Origin: Buchnera aphidicola (Artemisaphis artemisicola)
Lineage (GTDB): Bacteria; Pseudomonadota; Gammaproteobacteria; Enterobacterales; Enterobacteriaceae
Length of the DNA stretch: 64,000 nt
NCBI RefSeq assembly: GCF_005082365.1
Contig: NZ_CP034900.1
Span: 186,001 to 250,000 of the forward strand
Direction: 5' to 3'
Part shown: one piece after another, positions 10,617 through 19,382 of the stretch
Layout: each line of letters starts with the position of its first letter
Position numbering within the stretch: position 1 is the stretch's first letter
Position numbers and translations under genes: made by a program
Notes under the pieces: model-generated
The model's database searches: none
What the model saw: the letters and a program-made list of their open reading frames with translations, nothing else
Told to the model about the DNA's origin: nothing

Positions 10617-11174
10617 TTATTTTTTAGAAACTGTAACAGTAGCTTTTCTCAAAATTACTTTATTAAAAATAAATCCTTTTTTTACTACAGAAATAATATG
10701 ATTAGGTTCAGCTTTTTTAGATGATTCGATTAAAATAGGACTATGAATTTCAGAATTAAACAGATCGTTTTTTTTACCTTCGATTTGAACTCCTAATTTT
10801 AATAATAAATCTAATAAAGATTGCAATGTTAATTCAATCCCTTTTATTAAAGGTTCATCTTGTACATCTAATTCTTCAGAACTATTTAAAATATCTTCTA
10901 AAGAATCTATGATTGGAATAGTAGTTTTTAAAAAATTTTCAATTTCTATATTTTTTATCTTTTTTATTTTATTTTGAGTATGTTTTTTTATATTTTCTAT
11001 ATTAGCTAATTTTCTTAGTTCAATATCATGTATTTTTTTTTGATTATGTATTAAAGTTAATTTTAGTTCTTCTATTTTTTTATTTTGATTGATTATTACA
11101 TCATTTATATTTTCTTTTTCTATGTTATTTTGTGAAACATTTTTATCAATATTTTGTTTATCTTGATTATCCAT
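10617..11174 (-). CDS. grpE: nucleotide exchange factor GrpE for DnaK
   Basis: Co-chaperone that releases ADP from DnaK. The 185-residue protein has the GrpE layout: a charged, disordered N terminus, a long coiled-coil helix (about residues 28-80), then the helical bundle and beta-wing containing IEGIELTLQ-like (IKGIELTLQSLLDLL) and the closing FIFNKVILRKATVTVSK. Sequence is diverged but the C-terminal signature is clear. Buchnera is known to carry two grpE copies; which one this is cannot be told from the window alone, though its position between ung and nadK matches the one placed there in sequenced Buchnera. It is divergent from nadK, with a good promoter in between. Confidence 0.92.
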   Translation of the reverse strand: MDNQDKQNIDKNVSQNNIEKENINDVIINQNKKIEELKLTLIHNQKKIHDIELRKLANIENIKKHTQNKIKKIKNIEIENFLKTTIPIIDSLEDILNSSEELDVQDEPLIKGIELTLQSLLDLLLKLGVQIEGKKNDLFNSEIHSPILIESSKKAEPNHIISVVKKGFIFNKVILRKATVTVSKK

Positions 11175-11203
11175 AAATTCTACCAGTTAAAATATTAATT
11201 GTT

Positions 11204-11240
11204 ACTCTATTATAGAGTGTATTATTGATCTTTTTCAAGG
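11204..11240 (-). promoter_or_regulatory. grpE promoter with sigma70 boxes and sigma32-like -35
   Basis: Read on the minus strand, TTGAAA (11233-11238) and TATAAT (11209-11214) are 18 bases apart and about 35-60 bases upstream of the grpE ATG. The -35 lies within CCTTGAAAA, which also fits the heat-shock sigma32 -35 consensus CTTGAAA. A perfect inverted repeat, ACTCTAT-T-ATAGAGT (11204-11218), sits over the -10 box. The promoter is inferred from sequence only. Confidence 0.6.
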
Positions 11241-11292
11241 TCATTTATTTTAATATAATACATATATTATTTTTATTAGGAATTTTTATGCA

Positions 11293-12171
11293 ATGAAGCA
11301 ATATTTTACTTGTATTGGCATTATTGGACGTCCTCGTCATACGAATGCTTTAATAACACATAAGATACTTTATCAGTGGTTAATAAAAAACGGTTATAAT
11401 GTTTTTATTGAACACACTATTGCTAAAGAATTAACATTAAATAATCCTAATACTGCCACATTAATTGAAATTGGTCAATTTTGTGATTTAGCGATTGTCA
11501 TAGGAGGAGATGGAAATTTATTATGTGCAGCTCGTGTTTTATCTTTTTATAACATTAAGATTATTGGGATTAATCGAGGTAATTTAGGATTTTTAACTGA
11601 TTTAAATCCTGATTCTAGTTTTAAAAAATTATCAGAAGTTTTATCTGGAAATTATTTATTAGAAAATCGTTTTTTATTAGATGCTCAAGTTTGTCAAAAA
11701 CAATTAATTTCTAGATCGAGTGTAGCAATTAATGAAGTAGTGCTACATACGAAACATTTAGCTCATATGATAGAATTCGAAGTTTATATTGATAATAAAT
11801 TTTCTTTTGCTCAACGTGCTGATGGATTGATTATTTCTACTCCTACAGGTTCTACTGGTTATTCTCTTTCAGCTGGAGGACCAATTATAGAAACATCTTT
11901 AGATGCTATTTTATTAGTACCAATGTTCCCACAGAGTTTGTCTGCTCGTCCTTTAGTAATTCATAGTGATAGTATAATTTGTTTGAAATTTGCAAATATT
12001 CAAAATAACTTAAAAATAAGCTGTGATAGTCAAACTGTTTTAAAAATTAATAAAGGTGAATGTGTATTTATTCGACGTAGTTGTTATTATTTAAATCTTA
12101 TTCATCCTACAAGTTATAATTATTTTACAACTTTAACATCTAAGCTTAACTGGTCTAAAAACTTTTTTTGA
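11293..12171 (+). CDS. nadK: NAD kinase
   Basis: Phosphorylates NAD+ to NADP+. The 292-residue protein shows the GGDGN motif ([10 protein letters not shown]), the NE motif (VAINEVVLH) and the glycine-rich [17 protein letters not shown] segment. The ATG at 11293 ([16 protein letters not shown]) aligns with the E. coli start. Another ATG at 11288 opens a two-codon frame (ATG CAA TGA) that overlaps the nadK start by one base register shift; the AGGA site is placed better for it (6 bases) than for nadK (11 bases). E. coli has recN and bamE after nadK; here bamE follows directly, recN being absent. Confidence 0.95.
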   Translation: MKQYFTCIGIIGRPRHTNALITHKILYQWLIKNGYNVFIEHTIAKELTLNNPNTATLIEIGQFCDLAIVIGGDGNLLCAARVLSFYNIKIIGINRGNLGFLTDLNPDSSFKKLSEVLSGNYLLENRFLLDAQVCQKQLISRSSVAINEVVLHTKHLAHMIEFEVYIDNKFSFAQRADGLIISTPTGSTGYSLSAGGPIIETSLDAILLVPMFPQSLSARPLVIHSDSIICLKFANIQNNLKISCDSQTVLKINKGECVFIRRSCYYLNLIHPTSYNYFTTLTSKLNWSKNFF

Positions 12172-12364
12172 AATTTTATTAAAAATAAATATTATAAAAT
12201 AATTAATATGCTTTTATAATTATAAATTTAAATATAATATTAAAAATAAAAACAAATAAATTTTTAAAATTTATAAATTTATAAAATTTTAAATAATTAG
12301 ATGTTTAAAATTGATTAAATATTTAACTATATATTAAGTGTACATGTAGGAAGTTATAATAATA

Positions 12365-12694
12365 ATGAATCATTATACTAAAATACTATTAATTGTGTTT
12401 TTTTTGTCTAGTTGTTCATTTTTAGACAAAAAAAAATATGATTCTTTTTCTTTAAATAAAAATTTTTTTTTGTTAAACGAAATAGATTTTAAGAAAAATA
12501 TTTTAAATAAAAATTTTATTGGTATGACACGCAAACAAATAGTTTATATTTTTGGTATGCCAATTATTAAAGATTCGTTTCATGATGTATATCATTATCA
12601 TTTTTATAAGAATAAGAATGCTAATTTTATTCAAAAAGAAATGTTAAATTTTTATTTTAAAAATAATAAAGTATCAAATTTTAATATAAAATAG
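12365..12694 (+). CDS. bamE: outer-membrane assembly lipoprotein BamE
   Basis: Small lipoprotein of the BAM complex that inserts beta-barrel proteins. A short positively charged start, a hydrophobic stretch and the lipobox LSSC (cysteine at about residue 17) mark a lipoprotein signal. The mature part holds the SmpA/OmlA pattern, NKNFIGMTRKQIVYIFGMPIIKDSFHDVYHYHFY. Length is 109 residues, near the 113 of E. coli. The gene lies downstream of nadK by about 190 A+T-rich bases with no other gene in them, and upstream of the tmRNA 3' end. BamE retention suggests some outer-membrane protein assembly remains. Confidence 0.88.
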   Translation: MNHYTKILLIVFFLSSCSFLDKKKYDSFSLNKNFFLLNEIDFKKNILNKNFIGMTRKQIVYIFGMPIIKDSFHDVYHYHFYKNKNANFIQKEMLNFYFKNNKVSNFNIK

Positions 12695-12727
12695 TTTATA
12701 TATACAATAATATGGAAAATTTTTTTT

Positions 12728-13086
12728 TGGAGCTGGCGGGATTTGAACCCGCGTCCAAAATTTCTATAAATAAAGTACTACATGCTTAGTTTTTTTTAAA
12801 GTTCCTTTCCTAATTTGAAAAAACAAAAATTAAGAATATAGCTTGAAAATATTTCGTGTTACATCATCAAGCTTGATGGCCACGTTTTCTCTTGTTTTGA
12901 CCTTCCTGTATTCTCTTCCTAAGAGAAAAGGCTGAGAAGGAAGGGCTTTATGTAGTTTTTTAAGCTGCTAAAGCGTATTGTTTTTGATAATTTGCAGATA
13001 TTTTTTTACGGTTTTTATCGAGGCAAACCGTCCCTCGGCATGCACTTTATTTTTTTGATAATTTTGTCAAATCCAAAAACAGCCCC
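12728..13086 (-). ncRNA. ssrA: tmRNA (transfer-messenger RNA)
   Basis: Rescues stalled ribosomes with SmpB and tags the incomplete protein for proteolysis. On the minus strand the RNA starts GGGGCTGTTTTTGGATTTGAC at 13086 and ends in the T-arm/acceptor part GGGTTCAAATCCCGCCAGCTCCA at 12728, close to the E. coli tmRNA ends. The terminal CCA is not encoded (A-run follows). The tag frame reads GCA AAT TAT CAA AAA CAA TAC GCT TTA GCA GCT TAA, giving the proteolysis tag ANYQKQYALAA, one residue longer than the ten encoded in E. coli. About 359 bases. The small open frames across it are by-products of the RNA. Confidence 0.96.
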
Positions 13087-13176
13087 TAATTTTTATAACA
13101 GAGTTTCTAGTATACAAAAAAAAAATCAATTGTCTATGAATTATTTAAATAGAAATTTTAAAAGTGGAAATTAATT

Positions 13177-13506
13177 ATGAGTGTTATTGAAAAAATAAAA
13201 AAACAAATTAAAAATAATGTTATCTTAATTTACATGAAGGGAACACCTCAATCTCCTAGTTGTGGTTTTTCTGCTCAAGCTGTTCAAGCATTATCAGTTT
13301 GTGGAGAAAAATTTGCTTATGTAGATGTTTTAGAAAATACAGATATTAGAAATGAATTACCGAAATATGCAAATTGGCCTACATTTCCTCAATTATGGAT
13401 CGACGGCGAATTAATTGGTGGTTGTAGTATTATATTAGAAATGTTAGAAAATGGAGAATTACAAAAATTAATATCTAATACAATAAAAAAATATAACAAA
13501 TCTTAG
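13177..13506 (+). CDS. grxD: monothiol glutaredoxin
   Basis: Glutaredoxin 4-type protein that binds and passes on [2Fe-2S] clusters. The monothiol active site CGFS is in SPSCGFSAQAV (about residue 30), and the glutathione-binding NWPTFPQLWIDGELIGGCSI follows. Length 109 against 115 in E. coli. It is divergent from tmRNA and convergent with rnt, with a strong hairpin after it. With erpA elsewhere in this window it forms part of the iron-sulfur delivery system. Confidence 0.96.
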   Translation: MSVIEKIKKQIKNNVILIYMKGTPQSPSCGFSAQAVQALSVCGEKFAYVDVLENTDIRNELPKYANWPTFPQLWIDGELIGGCSIILEMLENGELQKLISNTIKKYNKS

Positions 13507-13541
13507 TTTTTAATGAAATTTTAAAAATGTATAGAAAATTA

Positions 13542-13605
13542 GATATGACATTATATTTAGAAATAAAATATGTAATTTTTATTCTTAATGTCATATCTTT
13601 TTTCT
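13542..13605 (+). terminator. terminator hairpin after grxD
   Basis: Perfect 12-base arms GATATGACATTA (13542-13553) and TAATGTCATATC (13586-13597), with further partial pairing inside the loop, are followed by a T-rich tail (13598-13612). It lies between convergent grxD and rnt and is oriented for grxD. Confidence 0.75.
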
Positions 13606-13655
13606 TTTTTAGTAATATATTTAATATAAAGTATACTACCTTGAAGAATTCAATA

Positions 13656-14309
13656 TTAATTTAAATTAATGTTTTTTAGGTTTATAGGCCATCCGCCTAA
13701 ACGTTTCCAACGGTTCACTAATGCGCAAAAAAGATTAGCAGTTTGTGTGCTATCATAAAGTGCAGAATGAGCTTGATTATTATCAAACGATAGACCAATG
13801 GCTTTACATGCTTTAGATAATACTGTTTGACCAACTACTAATCCGCTTAATGCTGCTGTATCAAATGTTACAAATGGATGAAAAGGATTATTTTTTATTT
13901 TTTCTCTTTTCATTGCTGCCATTAAAAAATTATGATCAAAATTAGCATTATGTGCAACTACAATACCCCGACTGCATCCTTTTATCTTGATGCCTTGACG
14001 TACCATGTCTAATATTGATTGAATTGCTATTTTTTCACTAATAGCTCCACGTAATGGATTAAAAGGATCAATTTTATTAAAAGCTATTGCATCAGAATTT
14101 ATTGTAGAACCTTTAAATGGTTCTATATGAAAATGTAATTTATCTTCTTTATGCAACCATCCTAATTCATCCATTTTTAATGTTATTAAAGCAATTTCTA
14201 ATACTGCATCAGTATTAGGGTTAAATCCAGCTGTTTCAATATCTATAACAACAGGATAAAAAGTACGAAAGCGATCACTTAATAAATTTAATTCTTGATT
14301 TATAGACAT
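13656..14309 (-). CDS. rnt: ribonuclease T
   Basis: 3'-5' exoribonuclease of the DEDD family that trims the 3' ends of tRNAs and 5S/23S rRNA. The acidic residues are visible in [15 protein letters not shown] and AHSALYDS (DEDDh type). The ATG at 14309 gives 217 residues, close to 215 in E. coli; the codon before it (TTG) is a possible but unneeded start. It stands alone on the minus strand, convergent with grxD. Confidence 0.96.
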   Translation of the reverse strand: MSINQELNLLSDRFRTFYPVVIDIETAGFNPNTDAVLEIALITLKMDELGWLHKEDKLHFHIEPFKGSTINSDAIAFNKIDPFNPLRGAISEKIAIQSILDMVRQGIKIKGCSRGIVVAHNANFDHNFLMAAMKREKIKNNPFHPFVTFDTAALSGLVVGQTVLSKACKAIGLSFDNNQAHSALYDSTQTANLFCALVNRWKRLGGWPINLKNINLN

Positions 14310-14648
14310 CAAAATCTCATTTTAAAACAAGTTGTGTTTAATATAGTTAGTTTTTTATTTTTTAATATTTAACAAATTATCAAAAATAAATTAATATATG
14401 AATATGTAGAGAATTTTTTTTATTTTTGGTATTTTGTATATATAAAATGTTTATAATAAAGTTTTTTATTATAAAAAAGATAATTTTTATAGTTTAATTT
14501 TTAGATATTTCTTGTATATCAATTATGATTTTCTTGATAATTTGACAAGTGTACTATAATTTATAAAAATATTTAAGATCAAATTGCTAATTTCATTTAT
14601 TACAAAATTGTATAATATTATTTTCATCATATATATTAGGAAAATAAA
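14310..14648. other. rnt / sodA divergent intergenic region
   Basis: This 339-base gap contains no gene I can see. An inverted repeat TTATAATAAA (14451-14460) / TTTATTATAA (14465-14474) has a four-base loop and no T tail. A TATAAT at 14555-14560 with TTGATA 15 bases upstream (14534-14539) is the best candidate for a sodA promoter; TTGACA at 14542 is too close to the TATAAT to be its -35. Confidence 0.4.
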
Positions 14649-15260
14649 ATGAGTTACACTCTTCCTGCTTTACCTTATTCATATAATGCTTTAGAACCAT
14701 TTTTTGATGAACAAACAATGAGAATTCATCATACTAAACATCATCAAAATTATATTAATAATACTAATTCTATTTTAAATAATACTAATTTTTCTTCATT
14801 ATCTATTGAAGAGTTAATGTCTATTTTTAATGAAATTGTTTTAGAAAACAAAAATGCATTACGTAATAATGCAGGTGGACATATAAATCATATTTTGTTT
14901 TGGAAAGGTTTAAAACCAGGCACAGTATTAACAAATGATATAAAAATAGAAATAGAAAAACAATTTGGTAGTGTAGATTCTTTCAAAGAAAATTTTGAAA
15001 AAGTTGCTCTTAATCATTTTGGATCTGGTTGGGTATGGTTAGTAAATCAAAATGGTTTATTATCTATAGTATCTACTGTTAATCAAGATAGTCCTTTAAT
15101 GGGTAAATTAATATCTAATACTCATGGAGATCCTATTATTGGGTTAGATCTTTGGGAACATGCTTATTATTTAAAATTTCAAAATAGACGATTAGAATAT
15201 ATTAAATCTTTTTGGAACATTGTTAATTGGGAAGAAGCTACTAATCGTTTACAGAAATAA
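14649..15260 (+). CDS. sodA: superoxide dismutase, Mn type
   Basis: Converts superoxide to peroxide and oxygen. The N terminus [17 protein letters not shown] is that of SodA. The four metal ligands are in [21 protein letters not shown] and [11 protein letters not shown]. Length 203 against 206 in E. coli. Mn preference is inferred from closer similarity to SodA than SodB. An AGGAAAAT ribosome site precedes the ATG. The peroxide it makes would be removed by the peroxiredoxin at 9177-9770. Confidence 0.95.
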   Translation: MSYTLPALPYSYNALEPFFDEQTMRIHHTKHHQNYINNTNSILNNTNFSSLSIEELMSIFNEIVLENKNALRNNAGGHINHILFWKGLKPGTVLTNDIKIEIEKQFGSVDSFKENFEKVALNHFGSGWVWLVNQNGLLSIVSTVNQDSPLMGKLISNTHGDPIIGLDLWEHAYYLKFQNRRLEYIKSFWNIVNWEEATNRLQK

Positions 15261-15382
15261 TTTTTCATTACAGTTATTCTATTACTTTAAAAAAAACATT
15301 ACTAAAAACATATAATAAATATTATATGTTTTTAATATATTGTAAAAATATAAAAAATAGTTTTAAGATAAAAGGATATTTT

Positions 15383-15958
15383 TTGAATACAATTAAAATG
15401 ATTGTTGGATTATCTAATCCAAAAGAGGAATATCATAATACACGTCATAATGTAGGTTCTTGGTATATTTATGCTTTAGCAAAATATTTTTTAAAAATTT
15501 TAAAAGAAGAAAAAAAATTTTTTGGTTTTACTACTTCAGTTATTATAAATTCTTATTCTATTCGATTGCTTATACCTAATATATTTATGAATATAAATGG
15601 TAAATCAGTCTTTAAAATGGCATCTTTTTATAATATTAATTTAAATGAGATATTAATAATTCATGATGATTTAGAATTAAAACCTGGAGTTTTTAAATTA
15701 AAATATAGTTTTGGACACAATGGACATAATGGATTAAGAAATATTATAAATTCATTTAATAAAAAAGTAAATTTTTATCGATTTAGAATTGGTATTGGTC
15801 GTCCTAAAAATAAAGATCAAGTATCTTCTTTTGTTTTATCAAAGCCTACTAAATCAGAAAAAATATTAATTAAAAATTCTATCGCAGATGCTATTAAAAC
15901 AACTTTTAGATTAAATATTTTAAATAATCATCAATTAAAAAAATCTTCTATTTTTTAA
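15383..15958 (+). CDS. pth: peptidyl-tRNA hydrolase
   Basis: Cleaves peptidyl-tRNA released by drop-off. The start chosen is a TTG at 15383, preceded at 8 bases by AAGGA and giving [13 protein letters not shown], which aligns with E. coli TIKLIVGLANP; the upstream ATG at 15326 would add 19 unlike residues. Catalytic histidine is in NTRHNVG and aspartate in HDDLELKPG. Length 191 against 194 in E. coli. ychF follows 12 bases later, as in E. coli, so the two are probably one transcript. Confidence 0.94.
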   Translation: MNTIKMIVGLSNPKEEYHNTRHNVGSWYIYALAKYFLKILKEEKKFFGFTTSVIINSYSIRLLIPNIFMNINGKSVFKMASFYNINLNEILIIHDDLELKPGVFKLKYSFGHNGHNGLRNIINSFNKKVNFYRFRIGIGRPKNKDQVSSFVLSKPTKSEKILIKNSIADAIKTTFRLNILNNHQLKKSSIF

Positions 15959-15970
15959 GGTGTTAAAGAT

Positions 15971-17062
15971 ATGGGTTTTAAATGTGGAATTATAGGATTA
16001 CCTAATGTTGGTAAATCTACTTTATTTAATATTTTAACTAAAGGAAATTCAGCAGTAGCGAATTTTCCTTTTTGCACTATTAAACCAAATATAGGAATAG
16101 TTGCAGTTGATGATTTACGTATTGATAATTTAGCTAAAATTGTTTCTCCTAAAAAAATTATACATGCATTTATAGAATTTATAGATATTGCAGGTTTAGT
16201 TAAAGGAGCTTCTAAAGGAGAAGGATTAGGTAATCAATTTTTAAGCAATATAAGAGATACAGATGCTGTAGTACATGTTGTTCGTTGTTTTAAAAATAAT
16301 AATATCACTCATGTTTATAATGAAGTCAAACCTACTTCAGACATTGATATTATTAATACTGAACTTATATTATCTGATTTAGATATTTGTGAAAAAACTA
16401 TATTGCAATTACAAAAAAAAACAAAAACAAAAAATTTTGAAGAAAAAGATCAAAAAATATATATTTTAAAAAAATGTATTAATCATTTAAAACAGTGTTT
16501 AATGTTAAAAACTCTTAATTTAAATATAGAAGAAGAAAAAATAATAAGTACTTTACGTTTTTTAACCTTAAAACCTACAATGTATGTAGCTAATATAAAT
16601 GATGAGAAAGAATCTTATTTTTTTTTAGAAGAATTAAAAAAAGTTGCTGATAAAGACGGTTCTATAGTCATTCCAATTCATGCTAATCTAGAATTAGATT
16701 TAGTTAATATGAAATCTGAAGAACAAAAATCTTTTATGAAAGCTTTTAATATAAAAAAGCTAAGTTTTAATAGAATTGTTTCTGCTGGATATAAAATACT
16801 TAATTTAATAACTTTTTTTACTGTAGGAGTAAAAGAAATTCATGCTTGGGCTATTCCTAAAGGAAGCACTAGTCTTCAAGCTGCTCATAAAATACATAGT
16901 GATTTCAGTAAAGGTTTTATTAGAGCACAAATTATTAAATATTCAGATTTTATTAAATATAAAAGTGAGTCTAAAATTAAAGAAATAGGAAAATTTAGAA
17001 CAGAAGGAAAAAGTTATTTTGTTCAAGATGGCGATATTATGCATTTTTTATTTCAAGTTTAA
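15971..17062 (+). CDS. ychF: ribosome-binding ATPase YchF
   Basis: Obg-family P-loop protein (EngD/OLA1 type) that prefers ATP and binds ribosomes. P-loop GLPNVGKSTLFN, switch region DIAGLVKGASKGEGLGNQFL, a central coiled helical domain, and a C-terminal TGS domain (FFTVGVKEIHAWAIPKGSTSLQAAHKIH) occur in the expected order. The 363 residues equal the E. coli length. It lies 12 bases after pth. Confidence 0.97.
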   Translation: MGFKCGIIGLPNVGKSTLFNILTKGNSAVANFPFCTIKPNIGIVAVDDLRIDNLAKIVSPKKIIHAFIEFIDIAGLVKGASKGEGLGNQFLSNIRDTDAVVHVVRCFKNNNITHVYNEVKPTSDIDIINTELILSDLDICEKTILQLQKKTKTKNFEEKDQKIYILKKCINHLKQCLMLKTLNLNIEEEKIISTLRFLTLKPTMYVANINDEKESYFFLEELKKVADKDGSIVIPIHANLELDLVNMKSEEQKSFMKAFNIKKLSFNRIVSAGYKILNLITFFTVGVKEIHAWAIPKGSTSLQAAHKIHSDFSKGFIRAQIIKYSDFIKYKSESKIKEIGKFRTEGKSYFVQDGDIMHFLFQV

Positions 17063-17101
17063 AAAATAATTGATTTTTAATAATTTATTATATATTATTT
17101 T

Positions 17102-17133
17102 TTAGAGAGGCAAATATTAATCGTCCTCTCTAA
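17102..17133. terminator. hairpin between convergent ychF and thrC
   Basis: Perfect arms TTAGAGAGG (17102-17110) and CCTCTCTAA (17125-17133) flank a 14-base loop. It is G+C-rich for this genome and sits between two convergent genes, but neither side has a clean T tract, so termination in both directions is an inference. Confidence 0.55.
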
Positions 17134-17141
17134 CTTAAATT

Positions 17142-18431
17142 TTATCTTTCTAATAAAATTTCTTTTAATTTGCTAAAATTAGGATTAATATTATAAGATA
17201 ACAATGGTAGGTTAATTCTTGTTTTTAGCTCATTAGGTAATGCAATATCATTTTTCAGTATTTCTTCTACGGTATTTTTAAATTTAGCTGGATGTGCGGT
17301 TCCTAAAAATAAGCCAAATTCATCTTCTTTTAATTGATCTTTTAATAATCGATATGCTATCGCAGCATGTGGTTCAGAAACATATCCTAATTTAAATAAT
17401 TCTTTTAATGTATTTTGAGTAGAGTAATCTGATACACTACCAAATCTTAGTTCTTTTAAATTCCATTTTTTTCGATTAAATAATTCTTCTATTCGAGGCC
17501 AATTGTTAGGTTGACTAATATCCATAGCATTAGAAATTGTAGATACAGTTTTTTTTGGATTCCACATGCCATTTTTAAGAAATCTTGGAACTGTATCGTT
17601 AGCATTAGTACATGCTATAAATGATTTGATTGGTAAACCAAGAGACTTAGATAATAATCCAGCAGTTAAATTTCCAAAATTACCACATGGAACTGCTATT
17701 ACTAGATTTTTTCTTTGTTGCTCTGAAATTAAAGAAAAAGCTTCAAAATAATAACAGATTTGTGCTAATAATCTGCTTATATTAATAGAATTAGCTGAAT
17801 TTAATCCTATTGATTCTTTAAGAATTTTATCATTAAAAGCTTCTTTTACTAATTTTTGACAATCGTCAAAACTACCGTTAATTGATACAGTTTTAATATT
17901 TTTACCTAAAGTGCAGAATAATTTTTCTTGTAATTCACTAATTTTTCCTTTTGGATATAAAATAACTACTTTAACATTTTTCATATCATAAAATGCATGT
18001 GCTACTGCTGCACCTGTGTCACCTGATGTTGCAGTTAAGATAGTTACTGATTCATTTTTTTTATTAAACAATAATATCATTTGTGCCATAAAACGTGCAC
18101 CAAAGTCTTTAAATGCTAAAGTTGGACCATGGAATAATTCGAAAGAATGTATATTATTTGTAATTTTGATTTTTAATGGATGTTTAAATGAAAATGCTTT
18201 TTTTACATGTTGGTATAATATTTCTTTAGGTATTTCATTATAAATAAATCTAGAAAGTATTTCAGTACTACGCGTGATAAAATCCATTTTTAATATTTTT
18301 GATAATTCAATAGGTGTAATTATAGGTAATTCTACAGGGAAAAATAATCCTTGTTCTCTACCTAATCCTAATTTTACAGCTGTTTCGAAATCTACTTGTT
18401 CACGATTATCTTTTAAGTTATAAAGTTTCAT
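17142..18431 (-). CDS. thrC: threonine synthase
   Basis: PLP enzyme for the last step of threonine synthesis, from O-phosphohomoserine. The PLP lysine lies in [14 protein letters not shown], and the glycine-rich phosphate-binding part is in [10 protein letters not shown]. Length 429 equals E. coli (428). Its ATG overlaps the thrB end by 14 bases, so the two are probably translationally coupled. It is the last gene of thrABC; threonine is an essential amino acid for the aphid host. Confidence 0.98.
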   Translation of the reverse strand: MKLYNLKDNREQVDFETAVKLGLGREQGLFFPVELPIITPIELSKILKMDFITRSTEILSRFIYNEIPKEILYQHVKKAFSFKHPLKIKITNNIHSFELFHGPTLAFKDFGARFMAQMILLFNKKNESVTILTATSGDTGAAVAHAFYDMKNVKVVILYPKGKISELQEKLFCTLGKNIKTVSINGSFDDCQKLVKEAFNDKILKESIGLNSANSINISRLLAQICYYFEAFSLISEQQRKNLVIAVPCGNFGNLTAGLLSKSLGLPIKSFIACTNANDTVPRFLKNGMWNPKKTVSTISNAMDISQPNNWPRIEELFNRKKWNLKELRFGSVSDYSTQNTLKELFKLGYVSEPHAAIAYRLLKDQLKEDEFGLFLGTAHPAKFKNTVEEILKNDIALPNELKTRINLPLLSYNINPNFSKLKEILLER

Positions 18432-19365
18432 TATTAAATCCTATTTTACGTGCACCTTTTAAATCTAAAAAACAAATATGAACAAATCCACTTTTATTTT
18501 GTAAATAATTTTCTGTTAACCATAAAGATATTTTTTCAGCTATTTTTATATCATCAGAAACAGCGAAAATAGCAGGTCCTGAACCAGATATTCCAAAACT
18601 TATAGCTCCAATTTTTTTAATTTTTTTCTTAGCTTTTAAAAAATCAGGTAATAACTGAATGCGATATGGTTCCGCTATAACATCTTTCATTAATCGAGCT
18701 GCTAAATTAGGTTGCCTACTATATAAAGCATGAATAAAACCTGCTAGATAACGACTATTCTTAATGCAAATTTCTTTTTTATATTTTTTTGGTAGTATAT
18801 TTCTTGCTTCTTCAGTAGAAACATTAATTCCTGGCCAAGCTATAATCCAAAACCAATTTTTAAAAATAGGAATTGTTTGACTTATTATTTCAGATTGTTC
18901 TAATATTAATTGCAATCCTCCAAGATAAGATGGAGCAACGTTATCATAGTGTATACTTCCTGATATTTCGCCTTCTATTTCTCCCATTAAAAATAATAAT
19001 TCTTTTTTATTTAAAGGTTTTTTAAAAAATTCATTCATTGCAACTAAAGCTGCTACTACTGAGCAAGCACTAGAACCTAGTCCTGAACCAATAGGCATAT
19101 TTTTTTCTAGAATAATAGAAACGGGAATATTTTTTTTTGTAATTTTACAAAATTTTAACCAACATTTCCAAATAATATTTTTTTCAGTATTTTTAGGTAA
19201 TTTATTAGCAAAAATACCTTGGTTAATTAATTCAAATGTTTTTGATAATTTTATTGTGACCAAATCTCCTAATAAGGCGCCGTTTATAGGTCTAATTGCT
19301 GCACCTAAAATATCAAATCCAACTCCAACATTACCAATAGAAGCTGGTGCATAAATTTTAATCAT
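18418..19365 (-). CDS. thrB: homoserine kinase
   Basis: GHMP-family kinase that phosphorylates homoserine. The ATP-binding motif is seen as [17 protein letters not shown], and the C-terminal [11 protein letters not shown] motif is present. Length 315 against 310 in E. coli. It begins 17 bases after the thrA stop and overlaps thrC by 14, as the middle gene of the thr operon. Confidence 0.98.
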   Translation of the reverse strand: MIKIYAPASIGNVGVGFDILGAAIRPINGALLGDLVTIKLSKTFELINQGIFANKLPKNTEKNIIWKCWLKFCKITKKNIPVSIILEKNMPIGSGLGSSACSVVAALVAMNEFFKKPLNKKELLFLMGEIEGEISGSIHYDNVAPSYLGGLQLILEQSEIISQTIPIFKNWFWIIAWPGINVSTEEARNILPKKYKKEICIKNSRYLAGFIHALYSRQPNLAARLMKDVIAEPYRIQLLPDFLKAKKKIKKIGAISFGISGSGPAIFAVSDDIKIAEKISLWLTENYLQNKSGFVHICFLDLKGARKIGFNNETL

Positions 19366-19382
19366 TACTATGATCCTGACGT

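Noticed and set aside
12992-13174. 60-codon frame across the tmRNA 5' half and grxD upstream region
   Set aside because: It lies on the opposite strand of tmRNA and is explained by that RNA.
14542-14560. TTGACA plus TATAAT as a consensus sodA promoter
   Set aside because: The two boxes are only 7 bases apart, too close to act together.
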